DNA of 64,000 nt from Gammaproteobacteria bacterium (lineage in GTDB: Bacteria > Pseudomonadota > Gammaproteobacteria > Enterobacterales > Kangiellaceae). Shown here piece after piece: positions 1 to 7,772 of this stretch (the first letter of the stretch is position 1; every line of letters starts with the position of its first letter). Where the stretch lies: the NCBI GenBank assembly GCA_013373375.1, contig JABXHY010000025.1, positions 62,001 to 126,000 of the forward strand, in the 5' to 3' direction. The translations under genes and the position numbers were made by a program. Below the pieces are notes generated by a model. The model worked only from the letters and a program-made list of their open reading frames with translations. It was not told where the DNA came from and searched no databases.

Positions 1-1
1 T

Positions 2-796
2 TTTTTAATTGAACAGAAGTACGAGGTTCTGGTTCAACAGTCACTATCGACAGACATTACCTCCCAGCACGCTCAGTTTATGCCACGAACCGTTATTGGA
101 GAAAAAGCTGATCTCATTATTGTCGTTGGTGGAGATGGCAGTATGCTCAATGCCGGTCGAACCCAAATTCAACATCAAGTTCCTATGGTAGGAATTAATC
201 GTGGTCACCTAGGCTTTTTGACCGATGTCAGACCGACCGAAGTCATCGAACGAGTGACTGAGATTTTAAATGGCGAGTATACCGAAGAAGAACGCTTCAT
301 ATTAAATGCAGAAGTCATTAGAGACGAACAGATAATTGGTAAATCAACAGCAGTTAACGAAGTAGTGATCCATCCTGGTGAAATTTCAAAAATGCTGGAG
401 TTCGAACTTTTTATCGATCAGCAATTTGTATATAGCCAACGCTCAGATGGTTTGATAATTTCGACTCCGACAGGTTCGACGGCTTATGCCTTATCTGGTG
501 GTGGACCAATTATCTCACCTAAAGTTGACGCTATCGTACTCGTACCTATGTTTCCCCACACTCTCTCTAGCAGACCAATTGTGGTTGATGCGAATAGCAC
601 TATTGAACTTGCGATAGCTCCGGATAATCGTCATTCACCCATGGTGAGCTGCGACGGGCAAGAAAATATGGCACTTGCACCTAGTGACCGAATTCGAATT
701 CAAAAACACAGTTTGTCTATGCGAATTTTACACCCGCTAACGCACGATTATTATGAAGTGCTTAGAACAAAACTTGGCTGGGGACACAAACTTTAA
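2..796 (+). CDS. nadK: NAD kinase, 5' end outside the window
   Basis: NAD kinase phosphorylates NAD to NADP in the cytoplasm. The reading frame is open from base 2, so about 30 N-terminal residues lie outside the window; an internal ATG at 80 is not the start. Visible hallmarks are the GGDGSML nucleotide motif, the GINRGHLGFLTD segment, the NEVVIHPG motif, the very conserved SDGLIISTPTGSTAY block and the VPMFPHTLSSRP segment. The C-terminal KLGWGHKL matches the usual end of the enterobacterial protein. It lies upstream of recN on the same strand, as in E. coli. The family assignment is certain; only the start is missing. Confidence 0.97.
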   Translation, partial: FLIEQKYEVLVQQSLSTDITSQHAQFMPRTVIGEKADLIIVVGGDGSMLNAGRTQIQHQVPMVGINRGHLGFLTDVRPTEVIERVTEILNGEYTEEERFILNAEVIRDEQIIGKSTAVNEVVIHPGEISKMLEFELFIDQQFVYSQRSDGLIISTPTGSTAYALSGGGPIISPKVDAIVLVPMFPHTLSSRPIVVDANSTIELAIAPDNRHSPMVSCDGQENMALAPSDRIRIQKHSLSMRILHPLTHDYYEVLRTKLGWGHKL

Positions 797-964
797 ACTC
801 TCGAAACATAACTGAGCTTTAACGGCCTGCTCGAAGAAAAGACTCGCGGTCAGACGTTGCAATTTGCCAGCCAACAAAACTACTTAAACAACTAGTAAAA
901 AAGCACTGACAATTACCGCAACAAAGATTACACTTAGGGCAAATCAATAACCGCAGTTGCCTTT

Positions 965-2626
965 ATGCTGACAACCATTGCTATCAAAGACTTTGCATTA
1001 ATCGACCGTCTTAACCTTGACTTAAGTCAGGGTATGACAACGATAACGGGTGAAACAGGTGCTGGTAAATCTATTGTGATTGATGCTTTAGGACTGGCAC
1101 TCGGTGAGAGAGCGGATGCCTCCATGATCCGTTATGGCAGTGCCAAGGCCGATATTACTGCTTCGTTCAGTTTGAATGAGTGTTCCTCAGCGATCTCATG
1201 GCTAAAAGAGCATGACCTGGACGATGAGTTTGAGTGCATTGTTCGACGGGTGATCGCAAAAGAAGGACGCTCTAAATGCTACATCAATGGTCGTCCGGCC
1301 AACTTGAACATGCTAAAAGACCTCGGGGATTTTCTGGTAGATATTCATGGCCAACATGCCCACCAATCTCTTTTGCGTCCAAACTATCAACTATCGTTAA
1401 TAGATGAACTATTGAATGATAAAGAGGTGCTAGAACAGACCGCAGTGCTTGCCAAACAATATCAAAAAGAACTCAAACGATACAATGAGCTGAAGCAAAC
1501 TTCCGATCAACGTTCCGAGCGAATTGAGCTATTACAATACCAATTAGATGAGCTGGAAGCACTGCACCTGTCAAAGGATTCTATCAGCCAATTAGAAAGT
1601 GAGCATGCTCGTGGCAATAACCTTCAAGAGTTAATTTCTGCATGCGAGCAGGCAAATGACCAGTTATTTGATCAAGAACCGGGAGTTTATGGAGCCCTTG
1701 CTCATTTTAGTGAACAATTTAACCGCCTAAGCGCCAAAGACGCGCAATTAACAAGTGTTAGTGAGTTATTTGCTAACGCCACTGCTTTACTTGAAGAATT
1801 AAAGTCGGAATTGAGACACTACCAAGATTCACTCGATGTCGATCCCGATAACCTTGAAGAACTTAATCAACAACTCAGTACACTTTTTGACTTAAGTCGT
1901 AAGCACCAATGCGATCTAGAGGAGTTACCAAACACAGAAGTATCGATTCGTGATGAGTTAGAAAAGTTAAGCGCAGCGAGTTCCGATTTAACCGAATTAC
2001 AATCGAGCCTTGAAAAAATAAAAGCTCAATATAATGACACCGCCAATAAACTTTCATTGGCAAGGCAGAAAGCTGCGCGCCAACTCAGCAAAAAGGTGAC
2101 CGAGTGTATGCAATCACTGGGTATGGAGGGCGGAAAGTTTGATGTTATTTTTAATCCATTAAACGAGAGAATTAGCACTACTGGCATCGACGCTGTTGAT
2201 TTTCAGGTCACGGCGAACCCAGGCCAACCGATGCAGACTCTTGGCAAGGTTGCGTCTGGTGGTGAATTATCACGAATTAGCCTCGCCATACAGGTAATTA
2301 CTGCAGAGAAAAAAGTAACACCAACCCTAATTTTTGATGAAGTTGACGTTGGAATTGGCGGTCAAACAGCCGATCGCGTTGGCAGAATGCTCTCAAGTCT
2401 GGCTGAGCACGCTCAAATCATTTGCGTGACACACCAACCTCAAGTCGCAGCCAAAGGTCAGCAGCAGCTTAGGGCTGTTAAACAAAAGCACAAAAATTCC
2501 ACAGAAACCGCCATGCAGCATTTATCTGGAGAGCAAAGAATAGAAGAGATTGCGAGAATGGTAGGAGGCCAGTCCATTACCGAGCTGACCTTGAGTCATG
2601 CCAAAGAGCTGTTGGAAGTTAGTTAG
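965..2626 (+). CDS. recN: DNA repair protein RecN
   Basis: RecN is an SMC-like ATPase acting in recombinational repair of double-strand breaks. The 553-residue length is normal for the family. The Walker A motif GETGAGKS is at residues 29-36. A long central coiled-coil region rich in Glu, Leu and Gln follows. The C-terminal half carries the ABC signature SGGELSR, the Walker B segment TLIFDEVDVGIGG and the VTHQPQVAAKG switch. It follows nadK after a 168-bp gap in which I see no gene. I see no clear LexA box upstream, although recN is usually SOS-regulated. It ends 16 bp from the convergent fur gene. Confidence 0.97.
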   Translation: MLTTIAIKDFALIDRLNLDLSQGMTTITGETGAGKSIVIDALGLALGERADASMIRYGSAKADITASFSLNECSSAISWLKEHDLDDEFECIVRRVIAKEGRSKCYINGRPANLNMLKDLGDFLVDIHGQHAHQSLLRPNYQLSLIDELLNDKEVLEQTAVLAKQYQKELKRYNELKQTSDQRSERIELLQYQLDELEALHLSKDSISQLESEHARGNNLQELISACEQANDQLFDQEPGVYGALAHFSEQFNRLSAKDAQLTSVSELFANATALLEELKSELRHYQDSLDVDPDNLEELNQQLSTLFDLSRKHQCDLEELPNTEVSIRDELEKLSAASSDLTELQSSLEKIKAQYNDTANKLSLARQKAARQLSKKVTECMQSLGMEGGKFDVIFNPLNERISTTGIDAVDFQVTANPGQPMQTLGKVASGGELSRISLAIQVITAEKKVTPTLIFDEVDVGIGGQTADRVGRMLSSLAEHAQIICVTHQPQVAAKGQQQLRAVKQKHKNSTETAMQHLSGEQRIEEIARMVGGQSITELTLSHAKELLEVS

Positions 2627-2642
2627 TATTAGCTTTTGTCAT

Positions 2643-3050
2643 TTAGCTCTTATTCTTCGGTTCAACGTAGAGCACCAAAGAATGCTCAACAAGCTTGTAA
2701 CCATGCTCCTCAGCAATTTGCTTTTGCAACTTTTCGATTTCCTCACTGTGGAACTCTAGTACTTTGCCACTTTGCAAGCACACCATATGATCATGATGCT
2801 CACCTCGATCCAGTTCAAATACTGAATGACCTCCTTCGAAATTATGTCGCATCACCAGACCCGCCTGCTCAAACTGGGTCAACACTCGATACACAGTCGC
2901 TAGACCAACTTCTTCTTCAGCTTCCATTAAAGCCTTGTAAACGTCTTCCGCACTCATATGCGGGTCGTCACTATTCTCTAATATTTGTAAAATCTTGACT
3001 CTAGGTAAGGTTATTTTTAAGCCAGCTTTTTTAAGTTGTTGATTATCCAA
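2643..3050 (-). CDS. fur: Ferric uptake regulator Fur
   Basis: Fur is the iron-responsive transcriptional repressor. The 135 residues contain the N-terminal winged helix (LKKAGLKITLPRVKIL, then ATVYRVLTQFEQAGLV) and the metal-sensing dimerisation domain with HNFEGGHSVFEL and the HHDHMVC segment. The second cysteine of the usual CxxC zinc motif is replaced (CLQSG) and there is no Cys-rich C-terminal tail. This resembles the pseudomonad form of Fur with one conserved cysteine rather than the enterobacterial form. It is divergent from bamE, a common arrangement in gammaproteobacteria, and convergent with recN. Confidence 0.96.
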   Translation of the reverse strand: MDNQQLKKAGLKITLPRVKILQILENSDDPHMSAEDVYKALMEAEEEVGLATVYRVLTQFEQAGLVMRHNFEGGHSVFELDRGEHHDHMVCLQSGKVLEFHSEEIEKLQKQIAEEHGYKLVEHSLVLYVEPKNKS

Positions 3051-3079
3051 GGAGTTCTCCTAAATGTACCTAGTAAACC

Positions 3080-3108
3080 ATGGTTTAATTTATTTTTATG
3101 GATATAAT
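3080..3108 (+). promoter_or_regulatory. Candidate bamE promoter in the fur-bamE gap
   Basis: A perfect TATAAT at 3103-3108 lies about 50 bp before the bamE start in the 110-bp divergent fur-bamE region. The sequence 17 bp upstream (TGGTTT) is a poor -35 match, so activity would rest mainly on the -10 element. I cannot define a convincing 19-bp Fur box by eye. Confidence 0.35.
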
Positions 3109-3160
3109 ACGTTGCATCGTGGTCGAACAGACCTGTAGTTTACATTAAATTGAGAGTTTT

Positions 3161-3499
3161 ATGGTTTATCTTCGTCTATTTTTTATCGGAACGGCTCTTT
3201 TTGTAGTTTCGTCTTGCTCAATCTATAAAATGAACATTCGCCAGGGCAATATCATCGAGCAAAAGCAAGTCTCACAAATAAAACCAGGTATGACGAAAGG
3301 TCAGGTGCAATATTTACTCGGTCGACCTCTGGTTAACGATACATTTAGTGATGATACCTGGTATTACTTAAATACCAATAAAGATGGTAAGACAGGAGAG
3401 GAAACCCAACAAAAGCTGTTCATCGAATTTGCTAATGATAAGGTGATTAGCATGAAAGGTGACTTCGAACTTCCAGGTGAGTTTGCGACAAACAAATAA
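3161..3499 (+). CDS. bamE: Outer membrane assembly lipoprotein BamE (SmpA/OmlA)
   Basis: BamE is a lipoprotein of the BAM complex, which inserts beta-barrel proteins into the outer membrane. The 112-residue protein has a signal peptide ending in the lipobox SSC, with the lipidated Cys near residue 19. The BamE core is recognisable: NIRQGNIIEQKQVSQIKPGM, then KGQVQYLLGRPLVNDTF, then WYYLNTN. This is the normal SmpA/OmlA fold and length. Its position next to fur matches the omlA-fur pair known in pseudomonads and xanthomonads. Confidence 0.95.
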   Translation: MVYLRLFFIGTALFVVSSCSIYKMNIRQGNIIEQKQVSQIKPGMTKGQVQYLLGRPLVNDTFSDDTWYYLNTNKDGKTGEETQQKLFIEFANDKVISMKGDFELPGEFATNK

Positions 3500-3522
3500 T
3501 CAGTTAAGAAGAGTGTCAGTTG

Positions 3523-3774
3523 CTATTTTTTCTGATGCTCTTGAGCAAAGTTTTCTTCTAACTTGATTGCCAGCGACTCTGGTATTTGTCGGTTTCCAGA
3601 AACCCAGTTATGCAGAGTAGTTTTCGTGAAACGCATTTTTTCTATGTATGCGCGACATGAATCACACACAAAAAGATGCAATTTTAATTTAAACTTCTGT
3701 GAGCGAGTCAGATTATGATCGACTAACTGGCTGCTCATCTCTGTTACTTGTTTACAGTTAGGCAAACCAAACAT
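3523..3774 (-). CDS. Small zinc-finger (ZAS-type) anti-sigma factor
   Basis: This 83-residue protein has no membrane segment. It shows the zinc-binding anti-sigma pattern: an early Cys (residue 7) and an HxxxCxxC motif (HLFVCDSC). It starts directly after the stop codon of the ECF sigma gene (zero intergenic bases), so the two are almost certainly co-translated. By analogy with RsrA/ChrR-type proteins it should hold the sigma factor inactive in the cytoplasm, releasing it on oxidative or metal stress. The signal is inference. The C-terminal half (WVSGNRQIPESLAIKLEENF) has no recognised domain. Confidence 0.8.
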   Translation of the reverse strand: MFGLPNCKQVTEMSSQLVDHNLTRSQKFKLKLHLFVCDSCRAYIEKMRFTKTTLHNWVSGNRQIPESLAIKLEENFAQEHQKK

Positions 3775-4398
3775 TTAACAACTACCTTCTTTTTCAAAAT
3801 GCTCAATCATTTGCAAGATTTTATCTCTTGCACGATGTATTAACACTCGAACATTAGATGAGCTAACTTCAAGAATGTTACAAATTTCGTCTAATGAATA
3901 TGACTCAGTTTCTTTTAGCATCAGTGCCTGTCGTTGGTTCGAGGGTAGCATCGAAATGTGTTTACGAATGCAATCTTGTAATGCCTCTGCCGTCATTAGG
4001 GCTTCTGGCGAGTCTTGATGAAAACTTGACTGACGACTTACCCAGTGACCTGAACCGTCGAATCTTGGGTCTGTCGACCAGCTTTCCTCTATCTGCTCCA
4101 ACGAGACGCTTCGAGATTCTTTGCGCCACCGAGTTTTTGCTTCATTGGCAACAATTCTCATGACCCAGCTTTTTAAACTTGAACGACCTTCAAATTTCGG
4201 CAGAGCCCTCATAACGGAGGTCCAGGCCTCCTGAATGACTTCATCCGCAATTGCCTCGCCAACGATCGAGCTGGCCACGTAATACATCGGGCTGTACCAC
4301 GCACGAGTAACTTGCTTAAAAGCTTGATTATCACCTGCGAGAAGCTGTTCTATTATTTTCTGCTGATCGGAAAAGAACTTGTCCATTGGATCGCTCAT
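3775..4398 (-). CDS. ECF-family RNA polymerase sigma factor
   Basis: An extracytoplasmic-function sigma factor of 207 residues. Region 2 is visible around residues 25-95 (DEVIQEAWTSVMRALPKFEGRSSLKSWVMRIVANEAKTRW, described here as two adjoining blocks). Region 4 is near the C terminus (LPSNQRQALMLKETESYSL, then the helix-turn-helix with SSSNVRVLIHRARDKI). The roughly 40-residue linker between the regions is longer than in minimal ECFs. A strong Shine-Dalgarno (AAGGAG on the minus strand, 4408-4413) supports the ATG at 4398. It is followed immediately by its zinc-finger anti-sigma and is divergent from a DoxX gene that may be a target. Confidence 0.93.
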   Translation of the reverse strand: MSDPMDKFFSDQQKIIEQLLAGDNQAFKQVTRAWYSPMYYVASSIVGEAIADEVIQEAWTSVMRALPKFEGRSSLKSWVMRIVANEAKTRWRKESRSVSLEQIEESWSTDPRFDGSGHWVSRQSSFHQDSPEALMTAEALQDCIRKHISMLPSNQRQALMLKETESYSLDEICNILEVSSSNVRVLIHRARDKILQMIEHFEKEGSC

Positions 4399-4459
4399 TT
4401 ATCATAACTCCTTGATAGTATTGTCCTTGCAGCAGATTCTCAAGAATTAGATACCTTAA

Positions 4460-4485
4460 TGAAACATATTTTATCTTGCTGCGTC
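4460..4485 (+). promoter_or_regulatory. Candidate ECF-type promoter for the DoxX gene
   Basis: TGAAAC at 4460-4465 is followed after 16 bp by CGTC at 4482-4485, about 30 bp before the DoxX start. Many ECF promoters combine an AAC-type -35 with a CGTC-type -10 at this spacing, so the divergent sigma factor may drive this gene. This is based on pattern only. Confidence 0.35.
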
Positions 4486-4516
4486 TTTTATACGAAATGA
4501 CAAAAAAGGAATCAGC

Positions 4517-5092
4517 ATGTTAAAAATAATAAAACTCTACCAGACCAGCATTAACTCACTGGATACATTATCGGGGATTGGCCCTCTGGCAATTAGGCTA
4601 TTCTTAATCTTTCCATTTTATATGGCAGGTGCTGAAAAGTTAGGCGCGATAGAAAACACAGCGGCGTGGTTTGAGCACAGTCTCGGCTTACCTTTCCCTC
4701 TTCTAATGGCTTATTTAGCCGCATTGACAGAGTATATAGGGGCTATTTTACTCGCTCTTGGGCTAGCAACTCGCTTAATAAGTATTCCTTTGATAGTCAC
4801 TATGTTAGTTGCCATTTTTGCTGTGCACTGGGACAACGGTTGGTACGCGATTGCGCAATCTTCTAATCCTGAGGTTGCAGAACGTTTATCGGCAGCACGG
4901 TCGATTTTGCAAGAGCATGGACATTACAATTGGCTCACTGAAAAAGGTCCATTCGTAATTCTTAATAACGGTATCGAATTCGCGGTAACTTATTTAGTCA
5001 TGTTACTCACCTTATTATTCACTGGTGGAGGCCGATATTTTAGTGTTGACTATTGGTTAGCAAGAAAATTTGAATTAACAGAAAGAGTTTAA
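4517..5092 (+). CDS. DoxX family membrane protein
   Basis: A 191-residue integral membrane protein with about four hydrophobic segments. The N-terminal block IRLFLIFPFYMAGAEKLG and the later TEYIGAILLALGLATRL are typical of the DoxX family. Between segments three and four is a hydrophilic loop (about residues 110-145) with no known motif. DoxX proteins are often linked to redox or thiol stress systems and frequently sit beside ECF sigma genes. This one is divergent from an ECF/anti-sigma pair, which suggests shared regulation. The biochemical activity is unknown. Confidence 0.85.
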   Translation: MLKIIKLYQTSINSLDTLSGIGPLAIRLFLIFPFYMAGAEKLGAIENTAAWFEHSLGLPFPLLMAYLAALTEYIGAILLALGLATRLISIPLIVTMLVAIFAVHWDNGWYAIAQSSNPEVAERLSAARSILQEHGHYNWLTEKGPFVILNNGIEFAVTYLVMLLTLLFTGGGRYFSVDYWLARKFELTERV

Positions 5093-5210
5093 ATAACTAA
5101 CTGAAATAAGAAACAATAATTAACAACTTTACAAATGAATAAATTTTCACCAGTGACCTTTTTGCACTAAGCTTATAGGAGGTAAGCAGGTAAGTACGAC
5201 GAGGTGGGCT

Positions 5211-5420
5211 ATGAAACGTTTAACATTTATTGCATCCGTGCTGCTTCTAGTAGTTGGATGCGCGGGAACTCAATCTGGCAGCAACATGACGATGGCTTCC
5301 AATTCAAACTATGAAATCGACAAAGAAAGAATGTACCTGATTGAGCAAGCGGCCAGAAATTCTGATAAGAATGTTCGAGTTATCTGGGTCAATCCTCCAC
5401 GCAAAAAATCGAAAAATTAG
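5211..5420 (+). CDS. Small lipoprotein, unknown function
   Basis: A 69-residue protein with a lipoprotein signal peptide: Lys/Arg start, hydrophobic core and lipobox VVGC with Cys17. The mature part is short and polar and ends in a basic tail (PPRKKSKN). I recognise no family. The GAGG-rich leader (5176-5208) provides a ribosome site. The stop codon overlaps the stop of the small membrane-protein gene on the other strand. Small lipoproteins like this are often envelope-stress or outer-membrane accessory proteins, but nothing here points to one role. Confidence 0.7.
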   Translation: MKRLTFIASVLLLVVGCAGTQSGSNMTMASNSNYEIDKERMYLIEQAARNSDKNVRVIWVNPPRKKSKN

Positions 5421-5572
5421 CGCTCCACTTTTCGACGAACCAAAACGAGAGAAATTAAGACTAGAACCAAGCCGGCCATGGCTTGGTTGTGGGGATCTTT
5501 AAACAAAAAGCTCCACATTCCAACCATCAAACTCAACCCCAATAAAAAAACAACTGCAACAACTGCTTTCAT
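5417..5572 (-). CDS. 51-residue small membrane protein
   Basis: Found by reading the minus strand downstream of the DUF423 gene. The ATG overlaps the TGA of that gene in an ATGA tetranucleotide (5569-5572), the classic sign of translational coupling. The 51-residue product begins MKAVVAVVFLLGLSLMVGMW, has a short polar loop (FKDPHNQ), then a second hydrophobic segment (AGLVLVLISLVLV) and the basic end RRKVER. This gives two membrane helices. An inverted repeat (5465-5473 with 5480-5488) lies inside it. Function is unknown; the overlap suggests it works with the DUF423 protein. Confidence 0.65.
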   Translation of the reverse strand: MKAVVAVVFLLGLSLMVGMWSFLFKDPHNQAMAGLVLVLISLVLVRRKVER

Positions 5573-5946
5573 GATTTAATAAATCCATGTATCGCAATGC
5601 ACAGCCAGCCCAAAATAAAGCACAACCCGCCAACTGGAGTTAGGTAAGCAAAAAGCTTAATCTGTGTCAGCGCAAGTAAGTAAAGTGAGCCACTGAATAA
5701 AACGATCCCTAAAAAAATAAATAGTGCTGCATAATCAATCCACTTAGCTTGCTTTAAATTTGGCCGAATAAATCCCAAGATTAGTAGAACTAACACGTGG
5801 ATAAATTGGTAATCAACTGCTGTCGCCCACGTTTTAAGAGATGAAGGTGACAGCCGACTTTCCAGACCATGCGCGCCAAAAGCACCAAGCAAAACAGCAA
5901 TAGCACCAAGGGTGGCTGCTACAGGCAGTAGTACACGTGTTAACAT
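5569..5946 (-). CDS. DUF423 family membrane protein (YgdD-like)
   Basis: A 125-residue protein with four membrane helices. The family signatures are visible: LGAFGAHGLE near residue 22, a YQFIHVLVLL block and LFSGSLYLLAL. The length matches the family. The function of DUF423/YgdD proteins is not established. It overlaps by four bases with a downstream 51-residue membrane protein, and together they look like a two-gene operon. About 80 bp separate it from the divergent glycosyltransferase gene. Confidence 0.9.
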   Translation of the reverse strand: MLTRVLLPVAATLGAIAVLLGAFGAHGLESRLSPSSLKTWATAVDYQFIHVLVLLILGFIRPNLKQAKWIDYAALFIFLGIVLFSGSLYLLALTQIKLFAYLTPVGGLCFILGWLCIAIHGFIKS

Positions 5947-6029
5947 TTGCTATCCTTCAAACTTTTAAGCGTTAAATCATGCTATTATCCGCATAGATTC
6001 TGACATGGTAACAAAGTAGCACTGACTGT

Positions 6030-6920
6030 ATGAAATTAAATGTCGTCTTTACCACTTACAACTCTACCGAGTGGTTAAAAAAAGTTCTTTGGGGGTTTAA
6101 CTTTCAAACCTATCAAGATTTCGAGATCATTGTCGCAGATGACGGATCGACAGACGAAACCAAACAGCTAATCGATGAGATGCGCGAGTCCACTGGAATG
6201 TCTATTCGTCATATTTGGCACGAAGATAATGGATTTCAAAAATGTCGAATACTCAACAAAGCCCTACTCAATGCTTCATGTGATTATGTTGTATTGACCG
6301 ATGGCGATTGTATTCCTCGTAAGGATTTTTTAGAAGTTCATGCCGAGTACGCAGCGCGTGGAAGATATCTATCAGGCAGTTACTACAAGCTTCCCATGTC
6401 AACCAGTGAAACAATAGATTTCGACGATGTTAAGTCGGGGCGATGCTTTGACGTTAAGTGGTTACAAGAAAATGGTTTACCCAAGTCACGCAAAACGTTA
6501 AAAATTAATACTTCTCGCAAATGGGCAAAGTTATTCAATCGTCTGACACCAACTAAATGCAACCTCAAAGGTTCCAATGCATCTGTTTGGCTTGATGATG
6601 TTTTAGCAATCAATGGCTTTGATGAGCGAATGCAATGGGGAGGCCTTGATCGAGAGTTCGGAGTTCGACTGATCAATCACGGCATTAAACCAACTCACGT
6701 GCGTTACGATGCTGTTTGTGTACACCTTGATCATGCTAGGGGCTACAAAGACCCAGAAATGGTAAAGCGCAACAAACAGTTACGACTGGATAATGCAAAA
6801 TACGGTGTTAAATGGACTGATTATGGCATTCAACAATTACTTGATGAAGGTTATCAGCCCGAAACAAATTATGCTTTACAGCGCCTCGAACAAATTAAGA
6901 CGAACCGCCCAACCGAATAA
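6030..6920 (+). CDS. Family 2 glycosyltransferase
   Basis: A 296-residue GT-A fold glycosyltransferase without a membrane segment. The nucleotide-sugar binding start VVFTTYNSTEWL is followed by ADDGSTDET (36-44) and the metal-binding DGD (91-93). A C-terminal acceptor block GSNASVW and GGLDREFG resembles the galactosyltransferase-type (Glyco_transf_7C) module. The acceptor is not known; neighbours suggest a sugar on LPS core or another cell-surface glycolipid. Its 3' end overlaps the convergent methyltransferase-like gene by 26 bp. Confidence 0.88.
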   Translation: MKLNVVFTTYNSTEWLKKVLWGFNFQTYQDFEIIVADDGSTDETKQLIDEMRESTGMSIRHIWHEDNGFQKCRILNKALLNASCDYVVLTDGDCIPRKDFLEVHAEYAARGRYLSGSYYKLPMSTSETIDFDDVKSGRCFDVKWLQENGLPKSRKTLKINTSRKWAKLFNRLTPTKCNLKGSNASVWLDDVLAINGFDERMQWGGLDREFGVRLINHGIKPTHVRYDAVCVHLDHARGYKDPEMVKRNKQLRLDNAKYGVKWTDYGIQQLLDEGYQPETNYALQRLEQIKTNRPTE

Positions 6921-7713
6921 TTACCAAGCCTTTTTCACAAGGCAAACGATCAACTGTGGCCGTTGGGAATTCTGATTGCCACCTTTTTACCATTGCTCTT
7001 TCATCCGCTCGATCCGCATCATCAACAAGAATCACAGCATTTGGTGAAAGTCTTTCTTTTAATAATGGCAAAGCTGGATAACGTGCAAGTGGCTGTGTTC
7101 GGCGCGGAGGCCCGTCGATTACCATCAGATCAATCGACTCAGGTAACTCCGCTTTCGCAAATTCGTACCACTTATGTGACTCACCATTAATTTGATGTTG
7201 AACTAGTGGTGCATCGAATATCGTTACTGTTTTTTCTAAACCATGTTCAGATAAATTATTTCGGGTAATTTGCGCATAAAAAGAGTTATTCTCCAGAGAA
7301 TAGACTTTCCCTCCATTCCCCAATTGTTCAAGCGTATAACCGGATACAATTGATGAGACTCCTGAAGACGCTTCTACAATCGTTTGAGGTTTATTTCTTT
7401 TAATTTCACGATGCAACCACAGCAAAAAGTCTGGTGATCCCGCATATCCGCGCATTCCAGGAATTGGAGCAACTGGATTTAATGCCGAGTGCAATTGCTG
7501 AAAACACTCCAGCTGTGTGTACACATTATCTTGCTGTCTTCTAACCAGTCGTACAGCCTTGCCAATTGCTAATAGGACGACAAAAATCGTAGCCGCAAAA
7601 CCGATTGCAACGACGAATGAACTAGGAACAACAAGTGACAACAGTCCAACTATTAATGCAATTGCGATTGAAATAATGAGTAATGCTTTCGTGTCGTAAA
7701 ATTGATTTCGCAT
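6895..7713 (-). CDS. Membrane-anchored class I methyltransferase-like protein
   Basis: A 272-residue protein with two hydrophobic segments at the N terminus (about 10-50), followed by a soluble domain. The domain begins PIPGMRGYAGSPDFLLWLHRE and has VEASSGVSSIVSGYTLEQLG as the glycine-rich SAM-binding loop. It continues with VYSLENNSFYAQITRNNL and LMVIDGPPRRTQPLARYPALP (two adjoining blocks), then VILVDDADR. This is the Methyltransf_24/O-methyltransferase-like fold. The membrane anchor and the location between two glycosyltransferases suggest it modifies a surface sugar or lipid at the inner membrane. It is convergent with the upstream glycosyltransferase. Confidence 0.75.
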   Translation of the reverse strand: MRNQFYDTKALLIISIAIALIVGLLSLVVPSSFVVAIGFAATIFVVLLAIGKAVRLVRRQQDNVYTQLECFQQLHSALNPVAPIPGMRGYAGSPDFLLWLHREIKRNKPQTIVEASSGVSSIVSGYTLEQLGNGGKVYSLENNSFYAQITRNNLSEHGLEKTVTIFDAPLVQHQINGESHKWYEFAKAELPESIDLMVIDGPPRRTQPLARYPALPLLKERLSPNAVILVDDADRADERAMVKRWQSEFPTATVDRLPCEKGLVIIRLGGSS

Positions 7714-7772
7714 AAGGCTCTCTTTTTAGTCTTTTCAGTATGCAGTTTTTGAACTTCTTATTTCATTGAGTT

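Noticed and set aside
2636-2998. 120-codon frame opposite fur
   Set aside because: It lies fully antisense to a certain fur gene and encodes no recognisable protein.
4415-4443. TTGAGA-N17-TACTAT as sigma-70 promoter of the ECF sigma gene (minus strand)
   Set aside because: The predicted start (about 4408) would fall inside the Shine-Dalgarno, leaving too short a leader.
5159-5162. 11-codon frame with ATG near 5136 before the small lipoprotein gene
   Set aside because: Too short and without a ribosome site to support as a gene or leader peptide.
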